Shown: positions 28,554-41,172 of the stretch, piece by piece
Layout of the letters: each line of letters opens with the position of its first letter
Numbering within the stretch: the stretch's first letter is position 1
DNA from: Paramacrobiotus metropolitanus
Taxonomy: Eukaryota > Tardigrada > Eutardigrada > Parachela > Macrobiotidae
Assembly: GCF_019649055.1 (NCBI RefSeq)
Contig: NW_026570272.1
Location: 1-64,000, forward strand
DNA: 64,000 nt
Reading direction: 5' to 3'
The notes under the pieces: model-generated
The model's database searches: none
Told to the model about the DNA's origin: nothing
Seen by the model: only the letters and a program-made list of their open reading frames with translations
Made by a program: the position numbers and the translations under genes

Positions 28554-29031
28554 TTAAATTTTGCAGTTTGCTACGCAGCAGTTTGGTACGCAGTTCTTTG
28601 TTAATGCCCCGGAATAAGTCTATAAATGTCAGACTGTGGAAAACAGCAAAAGACCATTTTGGGACTAGATATGTAAGACATACACATAAGGCGGTGCCGC
28701 AGGAACATAAACATAATGCTTCCGTACACCGACATAAAGTCGAAATGCATAAAAGCCGAGCCACAAAAGCACAAACTAATGTGGTTATTTACAATAAGGC
28801 AGATATTATAAAACACCATGAAGAAAAACACAAATGTGACCAAACAGTTACTCCTCCCTGGAGGCCCGGGCAAACCGCCCATTTCTTGCATGCTTTGAAG
28901 GGATACCGGAACTTCCACGCGTACCTTGTACTTATAAAGTGTCATGTGCTTATAAAGTGTCAGATATGGCACGATAGGAACACTGTTTCTACAAACACGA
29001 AACAACTACGTAAATGCTTCGAATCAGCGCT

Positions 29032-31977
29032 CTACAGCTTATCCGAGGTTTTCCCGCGTGCATCCCACTTCTGCACGTAGCGCCATAAGGCACGCTGGCA
29101 CAACGTGTTCAGCTGTCGGACGTTCACGCTAGCAACATTGTCCTCCGTCCACCTGATTCCGCGATAGTGAGCAGAGGGTCGTGGATCTCCGGTTTGACAA
29201 TTCTTTAGAATCTGGAGGGTAAGAAAAGAGCATTCCTGTAGAAAACATCACCGCAGCCTTGTTGGAGTAACACACCACTCTGCGGCACTTCAGATTTTGA
29301 ACTACTACAATGCCTTCTCAAGTCTTCTCATCGATGGCCGTTTAGACGTACAAATTCTCTACGCCATTAGCGTATACAGGCATTAACCTGACCGCATTTC
29401 TTGCCATTGCCATGTTTTGACTTTATTCAACTTGAACGAGCTGGTTTTCTGCATCAGAATCACTTCGAGCTTATTGACCCTGCACCTTGGTCAGCCCTGC
29501 TGCACCGGGAGTTCACGCCGCACTTTGTGGGATTAGAAGTGAAGGTTTACGTCGTAATATTGCGAAACGTATAACAGAGTCAGCCATAAGTCGGCAGTCC
29601 GTGGTGATCTTAGCGAGGGAGGGCGGTCAGATGAAGATCCTGTCTGTTGAGGAAATTCCGAAAAATGGCGATGGAGCGGAATCGAACCGCTGGCTACCGG
29701 GTGAGATCCACGTAGCACAGCCACTGTGCCATCGCCGCTGTTGGCGAAGATCAAGATATTTGTGCTTGAGCTTGAGCCAACCAGTAGGCGGCGGATGGGC
29801 GGCTGCTGTGGGTGCAGAGGATTCTCCTCTTACAAACAGTTGACCTAACACTTTGACAATAGTAATAGCTGTTCTGCCAAACGCGAAAATGCTAAGTCCT
29901 TGACAGGGCTTCCGAAGATTCATAACTTTAATACAAAAACGGCTTTCTTTTAGTGTTACCTTTTTGACCATCCAAGCCTTATCACGCTTCCCTGCGCAAC
30001 CGCCTATGCAGTGGGCGATGCGCTCCACATTTAACGGCATTCCACTGCCCAACACATGCTCCTCAAACACGTTCCACATCAGCGTTTCGTCCACATTCAC
30101 CAGGACGAAGACCGCCAACGGAATGGCAAATTCCGCTGTCGCTTTGCCAACGTCTCCATATTTCAGGGAATAATCTGTCCAAATCAAACGATCACAACAG
30201 TTGGCCAGTCCCGCATAGTGCGCGGCCATTTCAGCGAACACCATAGGCAACTCCAGCAACTCGTATCCACACGGAATGACCATCAGAGACCGATGCTGCA
30301 CGACCAAGCGGTGAACACGACTGCCGGCTTCGTTCAAGACGCCTTTAATCAAGGTCAAAGCTTGATTGCTCTTCCTGAAAGTGTCTATATCACCGCAACG
30401 CACTTCGGTGTCCCCGATACAAATGCTCTGCGTTGCTGGTGTGATGTACTTGAAGATGCAACTGTACAAGGCCAGATACCGATGCCACTCTCCCTCCGGT
30501 CGCGATGAAACGGCCGGATGCGGACGCAGTACATTGACGCGAACATCTCGGCACATCTCCGTCAAAGTGAGAATTCGTTCCCATCCGCGGCAGCTGCGGC
30601 GGCAGCGCTGTCGGTCGATCGTGTCCAACGACAGGAAGACCTCTTTCATGAGTTCTACTGGCAACGCTGCCAGATCGCCATCATCCTCACTGGCCCGCTT
30701 ATTCCGCTCTGGTTCACTGGTCACTTCGTCCAGACGGTTCGAATCTTCAGAGAAATCATGGCTGGACAGTACGAATTCCCGTTTCTTCTTTTCGAAAAAC
30801 CTCGTCTATGGTAAGAATTAAAAACCGTCAGTATTTCTGATAGAATTAACGTGGTTTTGGTAGTTTGCTTTATTCAAGAGTAAATCTGCACATCGTAACA
30901 TTGTAAAAGATTTCCTTATATGCTCAGTAAAACAGTCACACGTTACTCAGAAGTTTAGTCAAACTTCTCCTTCAAGGTTAGTGTAAAACAAAGGTGTACA
31001 ACATGAGTAACATCGTCTGAATAACCCGTACAATCATTAATTCTAACAATTTCCATCGTTACTGTCGAACAACTTACGATCGTAATGTCCTTTATCAAAC
31101 CGTGTGCGCGCCGCCGGATGTAGTGCATTTCCTGGCTGAACACGCGAGTAAACCGCAAAGAGAATCTGTCTTCCATGGCACGGATTAATTTGGCGACTAG
31201 GCAAGGCTGGAGAATCCAGTAGCCGTGCGGCAGAATACACGTCCGTATTTGGAAATCACTGGATGCCAGACGCCGGCGCGACCGTTTGTTCTCCGCGAGC
31301 GGCAGCCGGATCTGCTTGTCGGGCACTATTTCGACCCAACGCTGTTCAGGCATTATCACCTCCACCCGCGCATAATCCCGCATGTGGGCAAAACAATCGA
31401 TGAGAATTCTCCCGGGATACCACTTCCATGGATGATCGGGACGATCAAATAATAGTACCTGTTATACAGGGTTCTACTAGTAAATGAGAATACGCGGATG
31501 ATACTAAATAAGCTTTAATGATAAACGTACAGTCTGTGATAATCGTAGAGAAGTAGCATCGAGATGATCGTAGAATGATGAGAGCATGAATATCGTACGA
31601 GAGAAGCAAAAGCGTTTATATACGACTAATACGAGTAAAAGAGGTGAAGGTATTTAGGTAAATAACACAAGAGGCTATGTAGATGTACAGACATGACACG
31701 GAAATACATTCTCTATATGACACACCTCCACAACAGCTCCCTGAAGCGGTCGGACAGTCGAGCTATAGCCTGGATGGGTGAAGCAGCCGAATGCCTGCCC
31801 GCAATCTACCAGCACGGACCGCTGCTCTGGACACCCAAAATCCACGATAAGACGCCCTTCTCTATCTCCGCCATGCTCCAGGCCAATGACGTGACCGTGC
31901 TGCAGGAAACCGTGCATCTTCACATCGATAGCATTCCATGCACACACCGACCGTTCGCCGTTGTTGTACAGGTACAT
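29032..31977 (-). CDS. F-box family gene E (divergent), 4 exons
   Basis: Exons on the minus strand: 31,977-31,726; 31,458-31,078; 30,805-29,960; 29,211-29,032. All junctions are phase 0 with GT/AG ends and the sum is 1,659 nt (552 residues). Exons 1-2 form the N-domain (MYLYNNGERSVCAWNAIDV..., then VLLFDRPDHPWKWYPGR) but here it is split by an extra intron. Exon 3 has an acidic/basic lead (ERNKRASE), the F-box LAALPVELMKEVFLSLDTIDRQRCRRSC, and a long middle region. Exon 4 has the family C-terminal signature DPRPSAHYRGIRWTEDNVASVNVRQLN. It is the most diverged copy and has no lesion in this model. An SCF substrate-receptor role is inferred. Confidence 0.72.
29667..29736 (-). ncRNA. tRNA-like Pol III element (tRNA-derived, type unclear)
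   Basis: A 70-nt minus-strand sequence. Its ends pair over 8 bp (GGCGATGG with CCATCGCC). The A box TGGCACAGTGG and the B box GGTTCGATTCC match Pol III consensus exactly, and the T arm AGCGG-TTCGATT-CCGCT is perfect. TTTTT follows, a Pol III terminator. The anticodon arm does not form a proper 5-bp stem with a 7-base loop, so this is more likely a tRNA-derived element or degenerate tRNA than a working tRNA. It lies in intron 3 of F-box gene E. Confidence 0.55.
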
Positions 31978-34040
31978 GGTTAGGACGCTCTGGATAAGGA
32001 GGAGAAAAATCTCTGGCGCAGAGGCACAGAAATATTTTAAGCAAAGTTATTAAATTCCTGGAACGATACGCGCATGATCGAAGACTGTCATTACTGGAAT
32101 TGCGGTTACTGATTTGTAAAACTGTGACTAAATCAGAAAGTTATTTGGACCTTTAAAAGTACTGGCACTGGATGGAGTTATCCCCCATCTGCGCATCCCA
32201 TAGCGTGGGGAATCATGCGCACAGAAATAATAACCTAAATCGAACCAAATGGAAAGCTTCAAGCATTAGAAGTGCTTAATTCAGGACCGTTTCCCACTTC
32301 CGGACATTTCCGAGACGTTTGTAGGGCAGAACCATTACATTTGGGTAAATTGTATCCGCAATATCGGTTAGACGTTAATGTGCTGAATTCTCGTCCCATA
32401 AAGCGTGCACCTGGCTCAAAGCGTAAAATGAGCAGATATGCACACATTAGGAGTGACTTATGCTGACAACAATAATACTATGATTAAACAGTGCCACTGA
32501 CAATCCGTCCTAATTGTGATGCTACCGTTGTATGAGTAAGAATGTGGGTATAAGAAATCGCGCACAGTGTTACTGTAGATAAGGAGCTTACACCGATAGA
32601 TAAGCCATAAAGTCACAGATATCACGTACCAAAAGGTCTGTTTACCAACGCGTGGGCCTTCCTTTAGTAGGGCAATGTTTGTGCGCCGCTCGAAATCGGA
32701 TAAATGTTACTGTACTCTCACAATGCGTACTAGTATTCGATAATGTGTGAATAATCTTGACGCGTCACTAAAAACATGTGCTCGCTGCACGTGATGAGTC
32801 ACTTACACGCGCACACAGTGCGCCTTTTCATAGTTTAATATACTGCACTTATTAAATGTCTTTCACCCACGTGCTCACTAGTACTGTGTAGTGTAGTGTG
32901 TACTTATGAGTACGCTGACTTGGTATAATGAGCTTAAAGTACGAGTGATCTGCTGTACCGTCTGTTTGTATTCCGGTGTAGTTTATTGATAGCACTGCTT
33001 AACTTTTTTGTGTTAACGCAGTTTGTGTTCCTTTTAATTAAACTTGGCAAAGATGTAACCGTAATAACTAATTAATTTAACCAGGGTGCAATTAACTTTT
33101 TCACTACTAACAAGCAACAACTGTCTGTAACTGTTGCGTTATTATGGACAAGATAACAACGGCAAATGTACCTGTGTTGTTGGCAGCTATCTGTATGTAA
33201 AACTGACCTATGGTCAGTAGATCGGTCTCACTATTCCTGTGTTGCAGTGAGCAGTTCGTCCTTGGCAATGGGAATTCTCTTATGTCCGTACTCAATAAAC
33301 GTGCATGCACAGTACCTCTTGATCCTCCAATAATCAGCACAATATCATATGCACTTACAAGCTTTCTTTCACGCCACTTTGTCGCAATATAGAGTTCTCT
33401 TGTAAGCGCTTCTGTGCTATACTTTGCAGGTCGACGATGACCTTTATGTCTACTTATGTATTAGACAACGCACAACGCACCGTATGTCTGTGACCTTTAA
33501 TCGAAATATATCACTATGCCCACTATAACAATGCTAATGCTAAGCTAGCTATGCCAGGGGAGGCTCGCAATGGGCTGATGTGGTGCTGTGGTGGATGGGG
33601 CTTTATATATCGTCCCGGTCGAGGTGCGCTCGACGATCGCGGGCGGGGCTGGTGTAGGGAGGATCCAATGGCGGGGCGCACGACGGCATAGTGATGTAAT
33701 ATGCCGTCAGAATGACCGCGCGGGAATGTGCCCGGCATACCTGCACGCGCACTTCCGGTGACTAATGGCGGAGCGCTGGCGGTGAGGTTCGACTAGTGAC
33801 GATGTCGTCACACCAACACCAAATTCGGCTTCCACATTGTTGCAGTCGTGCACGTGTCTGGAAGGTACTTTAGACTGTTTAGATATCCGGAATGACAGGA
33901 CGCGTGTGCGCATACAGAGCCCTGTAGCACAAACTAGTGGACTCGCGCTAGCGGCCGGCTTCTTCCAGACGCTTGATCTTGATCCGCATTTGCCGATCCC
34001 GTACTTCCAGGTCATAGCTATCTGCTCATACTGGACTTTA
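31978..34040. other. Intergenic region, no supported gene
   Basis: About 2 kb between F-box gene E and the retroelement remnants. It holds the 5' flank of gene E. ORFs are short and lack splice or motif support. A GC-rich patch lies at 33,570-33,780. Confidence 0.4.
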
Positions 34041-34044
34041 TTGG

Positions 34045-35250
34045 TCAAATCAATGCGACAATACACAAATTTGAAGAGAAAAAAACACGCTAAACTATAA
34101 CAGAAAAATTTCGTTCAGCTTATCCAGTCCTTCCATCGTGCCCAGCACTGACGCCGCATTTCCCCGTTGAATTTCTATGGACAAACGCTGCCGCAGAAAT
34201 TCGAGCGAGCGTGCTTCTCCGGTGTGCTGCTGCAGTCTTTTTCCCAGTTCTTTGATGATGGCGATCGCCGACGGTCCCCACGGGCCCAGTGTTTCAAAAG
34301 CGATCGGAACGAATAGGTAGCGGCCGGCCAGATAGGAATATAGCCCTGATTTTCTTAACTCTGCCTGCATGGCGGCCGCTCCAGCTGTGATGGAAGTGGC
34401 CTTGACATGCGAAAGCGCAACCGTGTCTACACAGGTTACGTCCCAAGCGAGGCATAATCCGCGTTTCCATGCAAAAGTCGTGCAGCCATCAGGGCGGCAT
34501 TCATTGGTGTGAGAAGTGCCGCGCGGTTCCAGTTTCGCTGGCACACCGGCGGATACTAAGGCTCTGCAGAAGATACTGTTTAAACCGCCGTGGCGCGGAT
34601 GTCGACCGGCGGAAAAGGCACATGACAGCCCATGGTGCCCGTAACCACCAACAGGTTTGTGGCACTTGACGCAGTCGTGGGGTTCGCAGATCGTGGCACC
34701 GAGACGGAGGTCGATGCTGATCTTCAGTTCGTCGTCGCCCAGTAGATTACCGATGTGAGCGGACGACAAAGCGCTCAACCAGATGCCGGCCTCTGGTCTA
34801 GACTGGGCAAGCAGGCGCGCTGTGTTGACTTCGTCTCCTTGAAACGCCTCCAGGAGGGCCGCAAGAGATACGTTGCATAATGGCAAGTCCCAGGCCTTTT
34901 GAGACTCCTGAAATGCAGCTTCCGGGAGGTACGGGTTGGCGGGCTTTTAATTTCCATGACTCCGAGGCACCAGTAACGTCAACAGCGGTGCGGTTAGGCA
35001 GTAGTGCAGAAAGCAAACCGGATACGGAATGAATCGAAGCCAGGAAGGCTGGAAGGGATAATTCTTCCTACCGGCGGATGCCGATTCCACCTCTGCTAAC
35101 CGGTAATGTTGCTTGACGCCAAGGCGGGTAGTCGTTGTGATTGGTCCGTACATTCGACAAATTCTGGAAGCAGGAGCGCATTGCTTCGTCCAGCTGGTAT
35201 AGTAATGCGGGATATTTCCATGCATTACAGCACCGCAACATGTAGATAAT
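34045..35250 (-). mobile_element. Retroelement remnant with restriction-like endonuclease (copy R1)
   Basis: The 3' part of a retroelement on the minus strand. Going upstream from 34,886 the homology continues through several frames (WDLPLCNVSL; LPVSRGGIGIR; LDEAMRSCFQNL) to about 35,250, which resembles the segment after RT in these elements. A stop and frame changes interrupt it. The 3' end has AATAAAGTCC with no long A tail. No RT core is present, so it is 5' truncated. Confidence 0.72.
34095..34886 (-). pseudogene. Restriction-like endonuclease domain of R1
   Basis: A 263-residue open frame. A zinc motif CVKCHKPVGGYGHHGLSC is followed by RHPRHGGLN and then RPDG...FAWKRGLCLAWDVT, which looks like the PD-(D/E)XK endonuclease core found after a CCHC zinc finger in restriction-endonuclease-type retroelements. 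Then ETLGPWGPSA and FLRQRLSIEIQRGNAASVLGT, and the end LDKLNEIFLL. This C-terminal module is widespread in invertebrate RT proteins. The frame is intact here but has lost its RT, so it is a fragment. Confidence 0.7.
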
Positions 35251-35569
35251 TTTCGGAGCGCCGAGACAATCTGCTCATTGGTCTACGACACATGCGTTAT
35301 CACTTCAAGTGTTGGAACTGTCCAACAGCCGATGGCCGTTGCAGAACAAGCAGCACTTACCGAGTTGCGCCGCGTCGTGATCCGATAGTGACGGCAGACA
35401 CCGGCATTCCGCGGGACCCTGCAGTACAGGACGGACCTAGGCGGTGGCGGACTGGGGATGAGAAGTGGTCACTAAAAAAAGCGGTCAAAATACAGCTGAT
35501 CGGTACAGTGATTTGGCGTACAGAAGGCTTGCAGTAATAATTCACAACAATTACTGCCAATCATATTAA

Positions 35570-35835
35570 AGGTATATGGATTGATTACTGTACTGACGGA
35601 GTTCCAAGGAATCGTTTATCCATATGTAATATTTTTATTTCACAAAACACGGCTACAATTGAGAATCAAGCACAGAACTTATCACAACAAAAACAGTTCA
35701 TTTAACGCTGCCGCTCCTTCCATGGTACCGAGTACGGAAGCGGCGTTGCCCCCGTTGGATTTCCAAGGACAAGCGTAGACGAAGAAACTCGTGAGAGCGA
35801 GGTTCACCCGTCTGGTGTGCGAGCCGCTTACCGAT
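35570..35835 (-). mobile_element. Retroelement remnant, copy R3 (C-terminal fragment)
   Basis: On the minus strand the bases encode HQTGEPRSHEFLRLRLSLEIQRG, then after a one-base frame change NAASVLGTMEG...LNELFLL and a stop near 35,695. This is the same C-terminus as R1. Strongly 5' truncated. Confidence 0.7.
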
Positions 35836-35951
35836 TATCCATATTGTCAGCGCCTATCTATATACGTTCCTATTGCTTAGTGAATCAGGCAGCAATTTGT
35901 TTAGCAGGTTTTTCTCAAACTTCAAAGAGCATCGTACAGCTGAGTCAGCAG

Positions 35952-36670
35952 TAGGGTTGTCATCCCACCAAGGTTTTGGAGGTGGGATGTGATGGGAATG
36001 TGAACGGGAAGTGATGTGATTGGTGGGATAGATTATTAATTTATTGCATAATTTCTGACATATTTTTCACAACAAAAATTCAAAATTTTTTGCTAACTTT
36101 TTTCAAGAAAGATGCCTTTCAAAAAAGTTGAAAAAACCTGCGCAACTATGTAATTAAGCTACCACAAGTTGACATCCGTTCAAAGCCAAAACTGGCAAGC
36201 AACGAAGTCTTATGGTCCTCGCAGTTTTGCAGCAGTTTACAAGAAATAAAAAGCCGTTGGGAGATTACGGCAAGTATCTTACCATCATCTTCCTCAGCGG
36301 TCACTTCAGCCCATCCCAATCTCCGGCCACTTCGGTAGATAATTTACAAATCAAATACCGCCACATCACAAGGACGAAATTAAACTGCTACAAGTTTTTG
36401 AAAAGATTTTAAAATTAAATCAAACCAAACCACAGGCGAACCAAGTCACTCAACTGCTCTCTCACAGGATTTTTTAAAAATGTCGCTAAAAATGTATGCC
36501 CTGTCGATGCGCTATAGTTTAGGTAACCGAATTTTGACCTTTCATTTTTAACAATAAAAACTCATCCCATCACATTTTTTTATCCCGCCCGCAATTGTTC
36601 GGCATGATGGGACTGTGAGCAGGAAAACGGCGTGACTGTGAAACTGTGGGACGACGTGATGACAACCCTA
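35952..36670. mobile_element. hAT-type MITE, 719 bp
   Basis: Perfect 13-bp terminal inverted repeats TAGGGTTGTCATC / GATGACAACCCTA and a perfect 8-bp target-site duplication GTCAGCAG (35,944-35,951 and 36,671-36,678), as made by hAT transposases. No transposase ORF, so it is non-autonomous. Confidence 0.9.
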
Positions 36671-37114
36671 GTCAGCAGAGCGTCCGGCTGGGTGCCGGGT
36701 GGCACGCTTACGGTGCGAGCGTGCGAGATATCCGTCTGCACTTTGCACATTGCAGTTTTGACCTGCCGCTGGACTGAACTGACCACTGACTGTCACTGAT
36801 AGACCGTGACAAAGAGACATACGCTGCTGTCTATCCGGACCAGAATACTCTTGGTCTCTCTCCATTTCTCTCTGTTTTAACTTCTCATGAGTCTTCGGGG
36901 TCGCCTTCATCGAGCGCCAGCGCGTGCGTTAAAATTTTGTCAGCTGTACCGCAGCACTCTATGAGATCTGATATTTTCATACCGTACTTGCTGCGGTCTT
37001 CGAATAGTTTGTAAATTTTGTAGCACTTTTTTAGAATCTGCTATTAGAGATTTTTACGGTTGCTGCTATTTGAGATTAACCAACAGCAATCTAAGTGAAG
37101 AATACAAATTGACG

Positions 37115-40070
37115 ATGGCGAGCAGGAATTCTTTAACCAGCGGGTCTCTCAGTGGGTCCACAAAGCACCATTCAGCGAAAAAAGGTACAGTAAGTATTGA
37201 CTGTACGAAGGTAAAGTGTGGTACTCTACGAATGTACTGAGCCTATTCAGGTATGCACTATGCAGTAACAACTGAAAATGTCCCAAGTTTTTACCACATT
37301 GGAACTTCCTTGAACTTTTCTTTATTTTTTTATCTTACTTCAGTTAGCCTGCTAAGCTTTCTCGGGTTTTAACTGGCCTTTAGACTATTATGTGTCAGTT
37401 ATCGCTGATCACTGCAGCTTCGTATACTAAAAGGCATCAAACTGTATCATTTAAAGAGCGGTCCCTTTACTGGGAAAAGAAAGGATTGCCTTTCCACATA
37501 ACGCTATGAATTGTTCTTGGCAAAACGAAGCATGCTGCGGTTATGAAGCGATCGGAACGTTGGGAATTTTTTTGGATGATCACTACGCGAGGTGGAATAA
37601 CATGAAGTAACGGAAATTTTGCGATAAAATAACTGTACGATAAAAGCCTATGGTGGATTTCCTATTTGTCGTACGTTCAGTCTTTAACACAAACAAGAGC
37701 TTTTGGTCGTGCATTCAGATGAAGCACGATCCATCGTAGCTTCTAATTATTCGTCTCATCTGTTTTTACATATGCTGTATTGGGAAAACTTCTGATTACG
37801 TCGCGGGTCTGTAATCTGCCAGCAAAACGAATGAGCTTGACAAAAGCCGGGGCAAAAGTGCGCTTAACCATGTATCCTGAATGTGTCCCAGTCAGCTGTT
37901 TTCCCTTCTGGCCTTGAATATTTTCTGGTAACCTAGGAAAAGTTAAACCATCGCGAATTCAGTTTTAGTCTGTAATTTCATCTACATCCCTGTCTCAAGA
38001 AGCAAAACTAACTTCGATGAAAATGATTTCAAGTTAAAAAATTAGCCGTACTTTGCGATCAGGCGGAAAGTTGTATAGGAAACAGCACGGTTAGATACTC
38101 AAAAACTCCCCATAATAATGAGATGGTAGGCAGAAACTGATAAGTAATTCAAAAGCTTCCATGTGGGACACTGAAGTATATGTTATAGGCAAATACGCCA
38201 CCGGAATCCCAGAAGCATTTGAAGTGATGGAAAAGGTGAGGCTTTTCATGTATATTCGCACTGCACTGCCGGCATGTTGGAATATGTGGTTCTATGTTGC
38301 TCCATAGGCGTACCGAACGGTGCAGGCCCAGTGGACCGCGGAACAGGACGCCGTAGAATGTATGTATTAAGCGGAATCTGCTGGTGTCTAATAATTTATG
38401 AAAAAATCGTTTCAGTGGCCATCAAGACGCTGCAGACGCAAGTGATGGAGCGCGACCGGGTTATTGAACAGCAGACGGCGATGGTGGGTGTTCTGCAGAA
38501 CGAGATCGCCACGCAGATGCGGACGGTGAACGAGCAGCAGCGGCGCGTCCGGGATCTGGAGGGTCGCTTAGCGGAGGAGCGGCGCCGTGTTGCGGAGCTA
38601 ACGGAGCGCAATGCCGCCCTGCTGCAGGTCACCGAATCGCTCCAGGGGCCCTTTGCCATCTATGCCAAACTGATGGTGAGCTAGAGGATTCAGGTTTAAG
38701 TGTTCAGTGTCCTGTCAGGTTTCATAAGGGAAGTGGGTCGGTACATGGCACCGAATTCGTTTACATGCACGAAAATAAGCTTGCACTTTCGCGCACTCCA
38801 AAACACATTTTTCTTTCGGTTTATGACATTCTGTAGCCAGAAGATTTGTACACACGGGCGCGAAAACCGTTTGTACGCACTACAGCTGGTTCGGGAGTTA
38901 TGGCTGTTAGAAAATTCCCAAAAGTTTAAATGCATTCAGGTGTACCAAAAGTCTCGTTATGGACCGATCTCTCTCAAATTTTGCATGTAAATGCACGTAA
39001 CCACGAAGAACCGGGCCACTTCCCGTAAGGCAGCATCGGTCAACTGCATAGCGCCGGGTTACGGAATAAAGAAATAGGCGGACCGAAAAGCGTTTTTATA
39101 TTAGCGAAAAGCATTATATAATAATTAGGTACATTACAGACGTTTACAGTGATTATTTGTAGAGTTCCAAAGGAGACGTCGAAGCACCGGTTGCTGCTGA
39201 CGCTGCAATTCCACCAGTTGCCCCGATGCTGGTTCCTGCTGTCGTCGCTGCGCAAGGGTAAGGCTGTCTTGTAATTTTCCGATCTGTGGAAAAACTTTTT
39301 TCCTTTCACCCTGAGTTCCGTACTATTTATTCCGATTCATTATTCTCACGGCTACAACTAAATACCGAAGACTGCGAAATATGTTTATTCGAATGTATGC
39401 TTCTGTTATGCCTCTGTAGTAAGCCAAAGGCAAAGGCATACAGACAGTGAACGCGTTTCCTTCCAGGCAACCCGTGGCTGCTGTCGGGAACGTGGACTCC
39501 GCGACTGACCGGCAGGATTCCGCTGCGCCGGAGCGCCCAGTGGAAACGGTCGTTGAGCAGGTGGACGTCAACACGGCTGGAGCTCCCGTCTAATCAGTGC
39601 CCGTGGCGGACGATCCAGCGTCCAGCGCCGGCCCGAGTGGCGCAGTGAACGTGGACATGCCACCCACCCTCCCCGTCGAGCCAACCTCGGAGCCGACCGC
39701 CGCGCCACCTGTCCGCAAACCGCTTCTCATGAAACTAGCCCGAAGACCCATTGTGAAGATCTGTCGCTCCGACAACTCCCCGGCTGAACGGGAGACCCCG
39801 GCCACCCCGAAACCCTGTCCGCCCAAGGAGACCCCCGGTTCGGCGGCGCTGACCGTAACGGTGATGCGGGGCAAGCGGAAACGCGCGCAGACGCTGCTGG
39901 CGTCCAGCATCTGCAAGGGCTGCAAGGTGGAGTTTGCGGATGCGGGAGAGCGACGCCGGCATGCGTGTCCGCAGCAGCGCACCTTCCCCTGCACCGTGGA
40001 CGGCTGCGACAGGACCTTCCGCAGCCAGCCCGGCCGGCGATACCACGAAAACGCCGCGCACGACCGCTGA
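37115..40070 (+). pseudogene. Z1: coiled-coil and C2H2 zinc-finger gene, 6 exons, with in-frame stop
   Basis: Exons: 37,115-37,184; 38,189-38,235; 38,308-38,359; 38,416-38,675; 39,163-39,257; 39,467-40,070. The sum is 1,128 nt, a multiple of three, and exon lengths 2 and 3 equal those of Z2. It starts MASRNSLTSG. Exon 4 is a heptad coiled coil (RVRDLEGRLAEERRRVAEL). Exon 6 has a Pro-rich part, a CX2C...HXC partial finger, and a C2H2 finger CX4CX12HX4H (CTVDGCDRTF...H...H) at the very end. TAA at 39,591-39,593 is in frame and would cut the product to 216 residues, before the fingers. Sequence after it stays open and conserved, so the lesion is recent, read through, or an error. A DNA-binding role is inferred. 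Confidence 0.7.
38725..39027. mobile_element. TTAA-type MITE family, copy in Z1 intron 4
   Basis: Inverted termini GGGAAGTGGGTCGG and CCGGGCCACTTCCC. The flanks read ATAA and GTAA, close to TTAA. Internal segments (TTTACATGCACG, TTCGCGCACTCC, TGGTTCGGGAGTTATGGCTG) are shared with the other copies. Confidence 0.65.
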
Positions 40071-41172
40071 CCACAAGGGAAATTTGCTCGGTCTAAGCGG
40101 TCATGTTCCACTGACTAATGCGGGCTAAATGCGCGGAGTTCTGTACATTTCGTCTTTGCATTTATGCTTTGGTATGGTTACGATATTCGGGTATGTTGGT
40201 ATCGCCATTGCCGTATACGATGCGTTAACATCATTCTGAAATTCGGTTTACGAGACGCGTTTAATGTCGAGCACCGTTCCTTTGATCGCGTATTCAATCT
40301 TACTGTACAGGATTTGTTTTATTATGTACAATTTTATATTTTCCCGGAATGAGCTCATATCTGGTTTGTTTTCCAGAGTGTAACGTGTAACTGATAGAAC
40401 TCTTCAGTTTGTGGTGTAAATAAATGTTTTTTCTGCAGTTCGACTGTCCTGATTTTGTGCTGGCGGGAAGCCTCCCGTTGAAGTGCGTTTCCGATGTACA
40501 TGTTCGCAGAATCGCAGTTTCGTACTAAAAGTTTTGTACTTAATGTGCTCAACCATAGCATGAACAAAGGCTATGGCTCAACCCCATAATCGTCAGTAAA
40601 AATATTTCGGAACATTGACACTCACTTCATTCGGATTTCTTGGGCGCCTTCCTTAGCTCACGTGTTTAAAGTGCGTGAAACATGCAGTGCGAGTAAACAC
40701 TCGCTGCAAAAAATCTAGCAGTCACTACCACACATTTGATTTTTAATGCACGAGAAGGAAAATTCGCGTTTTTTGCTGGCCGATGTTCATTAGGTTTTGG
40801 CTTGCAGCTTATAACTGGATCAGTCTGGATAATCGAACTCGGCGGCGTCGGCGCAGTCGCTGGGATGCAGCGTAGCGCCGACACGCAGCCCGCGTGCGGT
40901 TGGGTAATGCTTCGAATCGAACAGATGCAGCACAAGCAAAATCGAAACGCTTACGTTGATTCTTCCCGTATTTTCGCGGCCTTCTTCCCTCGCTGCTAGT
41001 CTAGTGATTACGTTTGCACGCGTGCTTGCAAATCTTGCAGTCTGCTGCTTCAAGATTTCACAGCTGGTAACGAACAGAAGCCCAGTAAGTGTGTGCTACC
41101 CAAGTTACAGTGGCAGGCGTAGCAACCAGCAGCCCATAAGCTCTGCAGTCGGGAGCGCACTGGGAATCCACA
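40071..41172. other. Spacer between Z1 and Z2
   Basis: Holds the 3' end of Z1 and the promoter region of Z2. No supported ORF, RNA gene or transposon was recognised. Confidence 0.4.

Noticed and set aside
28568-29080. Plus ORF of 170 codons
   Set aside because: No motif or composition support, and it overlaps the last exon of F-box gene E on the other strand.
29667-29736. Functional tRNA-His call based on the 8-bp end helix and a GTG triplet
   Set aside because: The GTG is not in a 7-base anticodon loop and the anticodon stem does not pair.
39598-40070. Alternative last exon of Z1 starting after the TAA via the TCAG at 39,594-39,597
   Set aside because: The phase would be wrong for joining to the preceding exon, so it cannot bypass the stop and keep the zinc-finger frame.
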